From contig NZ_SJCY01000007.1 of NCBI RefSeq assembly GCF_004354365.1, positions 62,001 through 126,000 of the forward strand: a DNA stretch of 64,000 bases. The letters are read 5' to 3'. The notes below the pieces were generated by a model, which saw only the letters and a program-made list of their open reading frames with translations, was not told the origin of the DNA and did not search any database. Numbering within the stretch: the stretch's first letter is position 1; every line of letters begins with the position of its first letter. The DNA is from Pedobacter changchengzhani (GTDB taxonomy: Bacteria; Bacteroidota; Bacteroidia; Sphingobacteriales; Sphingobacteriaceae). Both the position numbers and the translations under genes were made by a program. This document shows positions 26,019 through 33,529 of this stretch, in pieces.

Positions 26019-28949
26019 CTATCCTGCCATTCCATTAATAAACGTTTCTACAAAATCCATAATTCGTTTTAATATCCTATCGCCTAGTTTTTTACGCTGT
26101 AATAAACTAGGTTTCTCTCCTTCAATCAGTTCTAACACTTCATCTCTCAAAGGTTGTCGCTCGGCAAACAAGTAGTTTTCAATCAGCTTCTCTGTCTTTT
26201 CTGCTGATAGATTTTCTTCCCCTACCAGCTTGGTAAATTCCTTTTGCTGTTCCTGATTCCAATACTTATCAAACTCTGGTTGAATATTGTCTGTATCATC
26301 GATTACAGGTAAGTTCTCCGAAATGAATTTCTCAATCAGCTCTCGCTTGCTACGTAGCGTTGTTTCTGTACCTAACAGGTTGAAGATTTCTTGCTCTGCC
26401 TTTGTAGTGTCTTTTTGATTTTTAGATTTTAGTTTTATTAAAAGCTGAATGATGTACGCAACATTTATTTCATCGCGGTGGATTAACTCCAGTTCAAAAT
26501 CAACATCCTCTAAAATTGAAACCTTCTCTTTTTGGTGTTCGCCTTTTACTTTATCATAGAGGTCAAGGTATTTACTTTTGTAATCTTCAAATAGCTGTTC
26601 GGTCATTTCTAAATCAGCCCACTTGAAGTCAGAGAATGCACTGAGTACATTTTTTATTCTCATTAAATCCCTAAACGCCTGGACAAACGCCAGTTCATCA
26701 TCCTCTGTTTCTAACTCATTTACGCTATCTACAGTTGGCGTTAAACTGATTAAGTGATCAAAAGCTTCATCAAACTTTGCAGTATAATCTTCATAAGGTT
26801 TCATGATGATCACCTCAATGGCTTCCTTGTTGCTAAACAAAGTTATCGCTTCGTCTGTGCGGTTTTTAAGGTTTCTAAAGGCTACAATATTCCCTTGACT
26901 CTTCTGTTCATTTAGTATCCTATTCGTTCTACTATAGGCTTGTATTAAGCCGTGATGTTTTAGGTTTTTATCAACGTACATTGTGTTTAATGTAGGGCTG
27001 TCAAATCCTGTTAAAAACATATTTACAACTAACAAAATATCAATTTTGCGGTCTTTTACCTTCTTAGAGATGTCGTTATAGTAGTTGTAAAAGCTTTGGC
27101 TGTCTTTTGTGGTAAAATTATCGCCAAACAGCTTGTTATAATCACCTATAAACTCTTCCAACTTATCTCGGCTGTGCACATTTATTTTATAGTCGGCAGG
27201 CGGTTCTGCAACCATGTTTAAATCTACGTTGTCAAAATCTTCTTCGAAATTTAGATAGCCGTTTGCATCTGCATCATTTTCATTTACGCCATAACTAAAT
27301 ATGGTGGCAATGTTCAAGTTGTGCAGTCCCTCAGCTTTTTTCTTTTTAAATAGATCAACGTACTTAATCAGCGTAGCTACATTGTTAATGCAGAACATTG
27401 CCGTAAATTCTCGGCTGTGGGTTTTGCGATTGTGATGCGCAATGATGTAATCTGTTATCTTTTCTAAACGGGTTCCATCTTCCATCAACTCTTTTGTGTC
27501 GATGTCTTCTACCTCAATATCGATATTGGTTTCTCTTCCGTCTTTGTGCTTGTATCTGCCCACATACTCAACTGAAAACTTTAATACGTTTTCATCTTTT
27601 ATGGCATCGGTAATTACATATTTATGTAAACAGTCTTCAAATAAATCTTTAGTAGTACGTTTACCATGTTCATTTTTGGAAGCATTATCTGCAAAAATTG
27701 GTGTCCCTGTGAAACCAAATAGCTGTGCGTGGTTAAAAAACTGATTGATGCGTTTGTGGGTGTCTCCAAACTGACTGCGGTGGCATTCATCAAAAATGAA
27801 AATGATACGTTTATCTTTCAGTTCAGCCATTTTAGCCTCGTACTTCAACTTGGTAATTGCTGTATTTAGCTTTTGAATTGTAGTTACAATAAGTTTAGAG
27901 TTTTTAGCTTCGCCTTTCTTATCTACATAAGTGCCTATAAACTGCTTAACCAAATTTTGCGTATTGTCAGTTCCATCAATACATCCCTCTTGAAAACTAT
28001 TGAATTCTTTAGTGGTTTGATAATCCAGATCTTTTCTATCTACCACAAAAACAACTTTATGTACCTGGGGTAAAGCCATTAAAATTTGACTGGCTTTAAA
28101 ACTTGTTAAGGTTTTACCAGAGCCTGTGGTATGCCATATATAGCCGTTTTTACTGGAGTTCTTAACTCTTTCTATTAGTGCTTCAACTGCATAAAATTGA
28201 TAAGGACGAAGCAACATCGGTGTTTTATAGGCTTCATTCAACACAATGTACTTACATATCATTTTGCTCAAATGGCAAGGCTCTAAAAACGAATCGGTAA
28301 AACCATTTAAGATGTTAGACAATCTTTTATTTTCTACATCTGTCCAATAGAAAGTCTGCTTGAAACTTTGGTTTTTGTTGTTGGCGTAATATTTAGTGTT
28401 TACGCCATTACTGATAATGAAGATTTGGACGTACTGGAACAGGGCAGAATTTGCACCAAAGGAATGCCTGTGATAGCGGTTAATCTGATTGAACGCTTCT
28501 TTAAGTTCTAAACCTCTCCGTTTGAGTTCTATCTGAACCAGTGGCAAACCATTAATCAGTATGGTTACATCATAACGATTTTTATATTTTCCTTCTTGGC
28601 TGACTTGGTTGGTAACTTGATATTGATTTTGGCACCAGTGCTCAATGTTTAAGAATTCAAAATAAAGGTTGTCTCCATTATCTCTAACGATGTGCTGTTT
28701 TTGTCTTAACGTTTTACCCTTTTCAAACACTGAACCCTTGCTCAGTAAATTTAAAACCCTTTCAAATTCAGTTTGTGTAAACTGCTCACTGCCTGTTTTG
28801 GTTAATGCTGAAAGATTGTGTTTCTCCAACTGAGCTTTTAGGTTGAGCAACATATCTCCTTCGCTATTTATAGCGACATGCTTATAACCCAGTTTTTGTA
28901 ACTGGATGATGAGTTGCTCTTCTAATATTTGTTCTGATTGCTTAGCCAT
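26019..28949 (-). CDS. hsdR: Type I restriction enzyme, R subunit (HsdR)
   Basis: A 976-residue motor-nuclease subunit. The N-terminal HSDR nuclease region (about 20-220) includes RYDVTILINGLPLVQIELKR, whose D...E-x-K pattern is the PD-(D/E)xK site. The SF2 helicase core follows, with Walker A HTTGSGKT, the DEAH-like box FDECHRSQFG, GFTGTP, and motif VI QAYSRTNR. The C-terminal helical domain contacts the methylase. HsdR translocates and cleaves DNA lacking the methylation mark. The first eight codons (MAKQSEQI) are duplicated upstream at 29315-29338, indicating a rearrangement at the gene's 5' end. Confidence 0.97.
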   Translation of the reverse strand: MAKQSEQILEEQLIIQLQKLGYKHVAINSEGDMLLNLKAQLEKHNLSALTKTGSEQFTQTEFERVLNLLSKGSVFEKGKTLRQKQHIVRDNGDNLYFEFLNIEHWCQNQYQVTNQVSQEGKYKNRYDVTILINGLPLVQIELKRRGLELKEAFNQINRYHRHSFGANSALFQYVQIFIISNGVNTKYYANNKNQSFKQTFYWTDVENKRLSNILNGFTDSFLEPCHLSKMICKYIVLNEAYKTPMLLRPYQFYAVEALIERVKNSSKNGYIWHTTGSGKTLTSFKASQILMALPQVHKVVFVVDRKDLDYQTTKEFNSFQEGCIDGTDNTQNLVKQFIGTYVDKKGEAKNSKLIVTTIQKLNTAITKLKYEAKMAELKDKRIIFIFDECHRSQFGDTHKRINQFFNHAQLFGFTGTPIFADNASKNEHGKRTTKDLFEDCLHKYVITDAIKDENVLKFSVEYVGRYKHKDGRETNIDIEVEDIDTKELMEDGTRLEKITDYIIAHHNRKTHSREFTAMFCINNVATLIKYVDLFKKKKAEGLHNLNIATIFSYGVNENDADANGYLNFEEDFDNVDLNMVAEPPADYKINVHSRDKLEEFIGDYNKLFGDNFTTKDSQSFYNYYNDISKKVKDRKIDILLVVNMFLTGFDSPTLNTMYVDKNLKHHGLIQAYSRTNRILNEQKSQGNIVAFRNLKNRTDEAITLFSNKEAIEVIIMKPYEDYTAKFDEAFDHLISLTPTVDSVNELETEDDELAFVQAFRDLMRIKNVLSAFSDFKWADLEMTEQLFEDYKSKYLDLYDKVKGEHQKEKVSILEDVDFELELIHRDEINVAYIIQLLIKLKSKNQKDTTKAEQEIFNLLGTETTLRSKRELIEKFISENLPVIDDTDNIQPEFDKYWNQEQQKEFTKLVGEENLSAEKTEKLIENYLFAERQPLRDEVLELIEGEKPSLLQRKKLGDRILKRIMDFVETFINGMAG

Positions 28950-28970
28950 TATTTCTTATTGCTTTCAAAT

Positions 28971-29123
28971 TTAAGGCAAAAAATAGGCACTTAGCCTGTA
29001 ATAACTTATTTCATGTAAATAAGATAGCGCTTTGGAATTGTCTTCTATTAATAAACCTCTACTTTTTAGCTTAGCAATTTGATCATCAAAGCTAAGTGGC
29101 TTTTTGTTGTAAATTTTACTCAT
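28971..29123 (-). pseudogene. Truncated Abi_2 (AbiD/AbiF-like) abortive infection protein remnant
   Basis: A 50-codon ORF reads MSKIYNKKPLSFDDQIAKLK, then SRGLLIEDNSKALSYLHEIS and YYRLSAYFLP before a stop. This is the N-terminal signature of the Abi_2 family (K-P-L-S-x-x-x-Q-I-x-x-L-x-x-R-G-L, then the L-x-x-I-S-Y-Y-R-L-S-x-Y core). Intact members are about 300 residues, so more than 80 percent is missing. It lies between hsdS and hsdR on the same strand. Abi_2 genes are often found as cargo in type I R-M loci, so this is probably the relic of a former intact defence gene. Confidence 0.75.
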
Positions 29124-29131
29124 AACGCCTA

Positions 29132-29180
29132 TAAAAAGAGAAAACCCCCCAAGTGTGCTTCATAGAGAGGCATGGGAGGT
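29132..29180 (-). terminator. Terminator-like hairpin between hsdS and hsdR
   Basis: On the minus strand, ACCTCCCA pairs with TGGGGGGT (8 bp, one T-G wobble) around a 21-nt loop and is followed by TTTTCTCTTTTT. This resembles a Rho-independent terminator inside the R-M operon. It overlaps a nominal 82-codon ORF, which argues against that ORF being real. If active, hsdR and the downstream gene would depend on a separate promoter or on readthrough. Confidence 0.5.
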
Positions 29181-29340
29181 GTATTATCGTTATTAAAATT
29201 ATTGTCTAAAAAGAAAGACCCATGGGCTGATCTAACGAGAAGCATCACAGGTACTGTTGGTACAAATGTATATTTTTTTTTGAATTGAATAATCATTTTA
29301 AAATTATCTTTCTCTATTTGTTCGGATTGCTTAGCCATAT

Positions 29341-30507
29341 TTACACGAACATTTTTTGTAACAAGCCCTTTTTCCAAACCTCCATTTTTTTAATCTGAAC
29401 ATCGGTATATTTTATTTTATCGTCTACAGCTGATAGGAAGTTGGCTATTTTGGTCTGCTCAGGAAGATAGGGTAAGTTGATTGCTATTTTCATCAATTGA
29501 AGCTTCGACATATTATATCTTGTGCTTCCTTGCGCCAACTTAATTATTTCATTTCTGAAAATCTCGCTCCTAAAAAGATATTTAGAGAAATATGGACTTA
29601 ATATCTCTAGCGAGTTTGCTCTATACCCAAAGCAAAAACTATTCAAATACAATTCATCAATGTAATCCAAAAGCACAGAACTCATTCCTATTTCATTTGG
29701 CGTCTCAGAGGATACAGTAAAAAAGACATCACCAAATTTCGCTTTATTTTGCTTCTCCTTTACACTAATATCTACTAACTCAAACCTAGAAATATCAATC
29801 TTACTATCGTCAAAAATTTGCTTGTACTGCACGTAAGGTTTTCCTTTCCCAAAATCATCCTTAGTTTTACCGGATAAGCCACCATAGGTTTCTCCCAGCT
29901 CCCCTAACTTCTTTACTTCCCAATCTGGAAAATCTTTTCCCTCCTCATCTTTGAACCTCAGCTCTTGCGAAAATAGTTTTTGACTTATTCCCTTTTTATA
30001 ATCTTCTAAAAGGCTTTTTTTCTTTTTTAGGGATTGTATTTTTTCATCTACCGCTGTGAGGAAGCTGGCGATTTTAGTTTGTTCGGATACGGTTGGGAGA
30101 TTTAATACTATTTGTTCAATAGTACTTTTTGATAGACTTGGAACTCCACCTGCTTCATTATGCTGTTTCCAGTTGACTCTTTGAAATAAAGCGTATACAA
30201 ATTTAGGTATTGCGTCTATAAAAGAATGAGTATAAAACAACGTGTCAACAGTCCAGATTTTACCAATGAAATACATCGGTTTGTCAATTGTACCTTTTCT
30301 ACCAATGCAAACAGTCTCTCCTTCATATAAATATTGGTCAACCATAGTCATTAATCCCCCAGTACCAAAAACAGGAACGTCCCCACTAGATAAATGCTTA
30401 TAATCTCTACCACTTCCAATTTTCAGGATCTTTCCCAACTTTTTTTTTTCCCACTGCCCTTCAAATTCAGGAAATCGCAACTGTGGTATGTTCATTTGCT
30501 TTTCCAT
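29341..30507 (-). CDS. hsdS: Type I restriction-modification specificity subunit (HsdS)
   Basis: A 388-residue protein with two target-recognition domains, each followed by a conserved coiled-coil region. The internal repeat is clear. The first half starts IPQLRFPEFEGQWEKKKLG and ends EQTKIASFLTAVDEKIQSLK; the second starts ELRFKDEEGKDFPDWEVKKL and ends EQTKIANFLSAVDDKIKYTD. HsdS sets the bipartite DNA target for both methylation and cleavage. It starts (ATG 30507) two bases after the hsdM stop. The target sequence cannot be predicted by eye. Confidence 0.96.
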   Translation of the reverse strand: MEKQMNIPQLRFPEFEGQWEKKKLGKILKIGSGRDYKHLSSGDVPVFGTGGLMTMVDQYLYEGETVCIGRKGTIDKPMYFIGKIWTVDTLFYTHSFIDAIPKFVYALFQRVNWKQHNEAGGVPSLSKSTIEQIVLNLPTVSEQTKIASFLTAVDEKIQSLKKKKSLLEDYKKGISQKLFSQELRFKDEEGKDFPDWEVKKLGELGETYGGLSGKTKDDFGKGKPYVQYKQIFDDSKIDISRFELVDISVKEKQNKAKFGDVFFTVSSETPNEIGMSSVLLDYIDELYLNSFCFGYRANSLEILSPYFSKYLFRSEIFRNEIIKLAQGSTRYNMSKLQLMKIAINLPYLPEQTKIANFLSAVDDKIKYTDVQIKKMEVWKKGLLQKMFV

Positions 30508-30509
30508 TC

Positions 30510-32105
30510 TTAAAAAGGTGTAGAGATATTTAATTCAGCACAAAAGTCTGCTATTGTTTTATCAGTTGCCGTGATGCTTTCATCGAGTGCCTTAATTTCA
30601 TTTGCAATCACTTCAATGTCTATGTTTTCTTCTGCTTCAAACGTATCTACATACCTTGGTATATTAAGGTTATAATCGTTTGTAGCTATCTCCACAAGGG
30701 TCGCTTTTTTACTATACTTTAATGTTTCTGTTCTGTTCCGGTAGGTATCAATAATTAAGTTAATATGCTGTTCTCTTAATACATTTTGAGTTTTCACTTT
30801 ATCAAAGTGTGCGCTTGCATCTATAAACAAAATGTCATCAGGGTGTTCCCTACATTTTTTAAACACCAAAATGCAAGTTGGAATGCTTGTACCATAAAAT
30901 ATATTAGCAGGCAAGCCAATTACAGCATCTAAAAAATTTTTGTTCTCTATTAAATACCTACGGATGTGTTGCTCTGCACCACCTCTAAACAATGCACCAT
31001 GAGGCAATACAATTGCCATCGTTCCATTATCTGCTAAATGATAGATCATGTGTTGCACAAAAGCAAAGTCAGCCTTGCTACTTGGTGCAAGTTTACCATA
31101 TTGACTAAAACGGTCATCGCTTGTAAATAAAGGATTTGCACTCCACTGAGCCGAAAATGGGGGGTTCGCTACAATGGCTTCAAACTGCTTATCAATATGC
31201 TGTGGATGCTCTAATGTATCATCTTGTTTAATATCAAACTTGCGGTAATGCACACCGTGCAAAATCATATTCATTCGTGCAAGATTGTAGGTAGTACGGT
31301 TCATTTCTTGTCCATAAAAGTCGCTTACGTCTTCAACCTCTTTGGCAACGCGAAGCAACAAAGAACCCGAGCCACAAGTAGGGTCGTAAACAGATTTGAG
31401 TTTGCTTTTACCTGTGGTTACTATTTTGGCAAGTATTTTAGATACCTCTTGCGGTGTATAAAATTCACCTGCTTTTTTTCCTGCACCACTTGCAAACTGT
31501 CCTATAAGGTACTCGTAAGCATCGCCCAAAACATCTAATTCGGTATGCTCCAGCTTGAAATCAATTTTATCAAGGTGTGTGAGCACCTTTGCAATAATGG
31601 CATTTCTTGCTTCGGGTGTTTTACCTAATTTGGAGCTGTTCAATTCCATGTCCTCAAAGAGGTTATCAAAATCTTCCTCGCTATCCGTACCCATTGTACT
31701 CAACTGGATATTGATTAGGATCTTTTGTAGATCCTCCAGAATGAAGTTGGTTTTGCTTTCGTCAAATTTCTCTACATCATCTTCGTTATCGCCCATTCCA
31801 CGTTTAGCAACCTCGCTAAACAATTCTTCAGGCTTTAAAAAGTAACCTAATTTCTCCAGGGCTTCTTCTTTAATGGCTTCAATAAATTCGTTGCCATCTA
31901 CGGTTTTAGCCGTTATATCCCTAAACTTAATATTGTCTTGTTTTAATATCTCATTAGCGAAGATATCCATCTTCTCACTCAGATACTTATAGAAGATAAA
32001 CCCCAAAATGTAATCCCGAAACTCGTCGGCATTCATTTTACCTCTTAGTGTATTGGCTATATTCCAAAGTTGGGCTTCTAATATCTTTTTATATTCTTCA
32101 CTCAT
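30510..32105 (-). CDS. hsdM: Type I restriction-modification methylase (HsdM)
   Basis: A 531-residue N6-adenine methyltransferase. The HsdM N-terminal helical domain (about 1-150) is followed by the catalytic domain with the SAM-binding motif DPTCGSGSLLL and the catalytic NPPF (AIVANPPFSAQW). The QFASGAGKKAGEFYTPQEVS linker is typical of HsdM. It is the first gene of the operon hsdM-hsdS-(insert)-hsdR-506-residue gene, with two-base spacing to hsdS. It protects host DNA and is required for the restriction complex. Confidence 0.97.
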   Translation of the reverse strand: MSEEYKKILEAQLWNIANTLRGKMNADEFRDYILGFIFYKYLSEKMDIFANEILKQDNIKFRDITAKTVDGNEFIEAIKEEALEKLGYFLKPEELFSEVAKRGMGDNEDDVEKFDESKTNFILEDLQKILINIQLSTMGTDSEEDFDNLFEDMELNSSKLGKTPEARNAIIAKVLTHLDKIDFKLEHTELDVLGDAYEYLIGQFASGAGKKAGEFYTPQEVSKILAKIVTTGKSKLKSVYDPTCGSGSLLLRVAKEVEDVSDFYGQEMNRTTYNLARMNMILHGVHYRKFDIKQDDTLEHPQHIDKQFEAIVANPPFSAQWSANPLFTSDDRFSQYGKLAPSSKADFAFVQHMIYHLADNGTMAIVLPHGALFRGGAEQHIRRYLIENKNFLDAVIGLPANIFYGTSIPTCILVFKKCREHPDDILFIDASAHFDKVKTQNVLREQHINLIIDTYRNRTETLKYSKKATLVEIATNDYNLNIPRYVDTFEAEENIDIEVIANEIKALDESITATDKTIADFCAELNISTPF

Positions 32106-32426
32106 TGTTAACGTGGTTGTATTTGTGGCTAAGGTACAATTAAGGGTTGTGTTATTTTAGTATTGGTTTTAAAGAATTAAGATTTGGAGGTTTATGTTTT
32201 ATAAGTTAGACCTTGCGTAATTAACTCTAATTCATAAAATTAAATGGTTTAATTTACACGTGGGCTTTATCGTTAACCTAAATTCTTCTAAAAACATTTT
32301 TATTAACACAAAACTAGCCAATTTAGAGTCGATGTTAGATAGCGATAAAATAGCCTATTTTTGAAACTCGATACTTTTCTGATTTTAAAGACCTTCAAAA
32401 ATCCTTCGCTGTTATGAAAAGCATTT
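32106..32426. other. Intergenic region upstream of hsdM; nothing recognised
   Basis: These 321 bases lie between the hsdM start and the TPR gene stop, both on the minus strand. The stretch must contain the promoter of the R-M operon. I see no ORF, long dyad, tRNA fragment or terminal repeat, and no copy of the tRNA 3' end that would mark the right edge of an integrated element. Confidence 0.4.
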
Positions 32427-33248
32427 TTATTTACATTTACTCAAATAACCTTCTATCCTATCTCTTTGAAAGCCTTTACTAAGACCAAGATTAAAATATT
32501 TACAAGCATTTTCAAAATCTCCATTTTCGTAATAAATTTCTCCTTTAGTAATTAAGGCTACAACATATTCAGGAGATATCTCTAACGATTTATTTACATC
32601 TATCATTGCTTTATCATATTTTTTAGTTTTCAAAAACAAGTCTGCCCTATTATTATAAAGTGATGCATCATTTGGATGATCTTCAATCAATTTACTAAAT
32701 TCTGCTAAAGCGCCTAAATAGTCACCTTGTGATTTCTTTACGTTCGCTAGGTTAGAAGCAACTAAGTAATCATCTGGAAATCTTGAAAGCAACTTTTCAA
32801 AGTACGACCTTGCAGTTGCAAAATCCTTTGAGTTTACGCACATTAAACCTAAATCATTCAGCGCAGGTTGATTATAAGGATCTATTTCAAGTGCGGTATT
32901 ATAATCCTTTAAGGCTTTTTCTCTTTCGTTCAAACTCCTATATAATTTTGCCCTATTTGTGTAGGCCAATACAAATTTTGGATTTAGTTTTATTGCTGTA
33001 TTAAAAGAATTTAATGCTTCCGGTTGTTTTCCTAAATTTATTTGAAAAACCCCTAAATTAGACCAATACCAATAATTGCTTACGTAATTCGAATCCAAAC
33101 CTATAATTAGCTTTAACACCTTTTCACCGTTAACATTATCTCCTGATGCTGAATATATTTTCGCTTGCTCAGTTAATTGTTCCCTCGTTTGTCCGTTTGC
33201 AGTTAAAACTAGTACTCCTAATGTAAATGTTAAAATTATTCTTTTCAT
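32427..33248 (-). CDS. TPR-repeat secreted protein
   Basis: A 273-residue protein with a signal peptide (MKRIILTFTLGVLVLTANGQ) and about six tetratricopeptide repeats covering most of the mature chain. Examples are YWSNLGVFQINLGKQPEALN, AYTNRAKLYRSLNEREKALK and ALNDLGLMCVNSKDFATARS. TPRs form a superhelix for protein contacts, here in the periplasm or at the outer membrane. Nothing in the sequence names a partner. It stands alone between the R-M operon and the divergently transcribed acylation-type operon. Confidence 0.82.
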   Translation of the reverse strand: MKRIILTFTLGVLVLTANGQTREQLTEQAKIYSASGDNVNGEKVLKLIIGLDSNYVSNYWYWSNLGVFQINLGKQPEALNSFNTAIKLNPKFVLAYTNRAKLYRSLNEREKALKDYNTALEIDPYNQPALNDLGLMCVNSKDFATARSYFEKLLSRFPDDYLVASNLANVKKSQGDYLGALAEFSKLIEDHPNDASLYNNRADLFLKTKKYDKAMIDVNKSLEISPEYVVALITKGEIYYENGDFENACKYFNLGLSKGFQRDRIEGYLSKCK

Positions 33249-33529
33249 AGTTGCAATTGAGCACAGTCATTAATTTATTCCCACAATGTATAAACTTTTA
33301 AAAAATAAAATAAAATAATTTTCAATCTTAGCATTTAGGAAATAAAAACTTAAATCAACTTCCCAATCGCATTATTTTTTTTAACTATCAGGAAAAATTA
33401 GAAAAATTCATCTCGATTGGAATAAAAGAAAACTTAAAAAGTGGCGAAGGTTTGCAATCTTTAACTAAAAGGATATTATCTTTGATTTCTTATTGATTTC
33501 ATAACAAATTTGAAGTTAATAAAATCTTG

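Larger units (their letters stand above)
28926..29338 (-). repeat. 24-bp direct repeats of the hsdR start flanking a 365-bp insert
   Basis: On the minus strand, ATGGCTAAGCAATC then A or C then GAACAAATA occurs twice, at 28926-28949 (true hsdR start) and 29315-29338 (three bases before the hsdS stop end at 29341). The single mismatch is the only difference. The 365 bases between the copies hold a terminator-like hairpin and an Abi_2 remnant. This is the pattern expected if DNA was inserted at the hsdR start with duplication of the target, or if recombination occurred between two related loci. Confidence 0.75.

Noticed and set aside
29129-29377. 82-residue ORF between hsdS and hsdR
   Set aside because: It starts inside hsdS in another frame, and its second half runs through a terminator-like hairpin; only the duplicated hsdR start (MAKQSEQI) in it is meaningful.
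32106-33526. Right-hand attachment site of an integrated element (copy of the tRNA 3' end)
   Set aside because: I looked for GGGCCCAC and neighbouring tRNA sequence here and did not find it, so element boundaries cannot be set.
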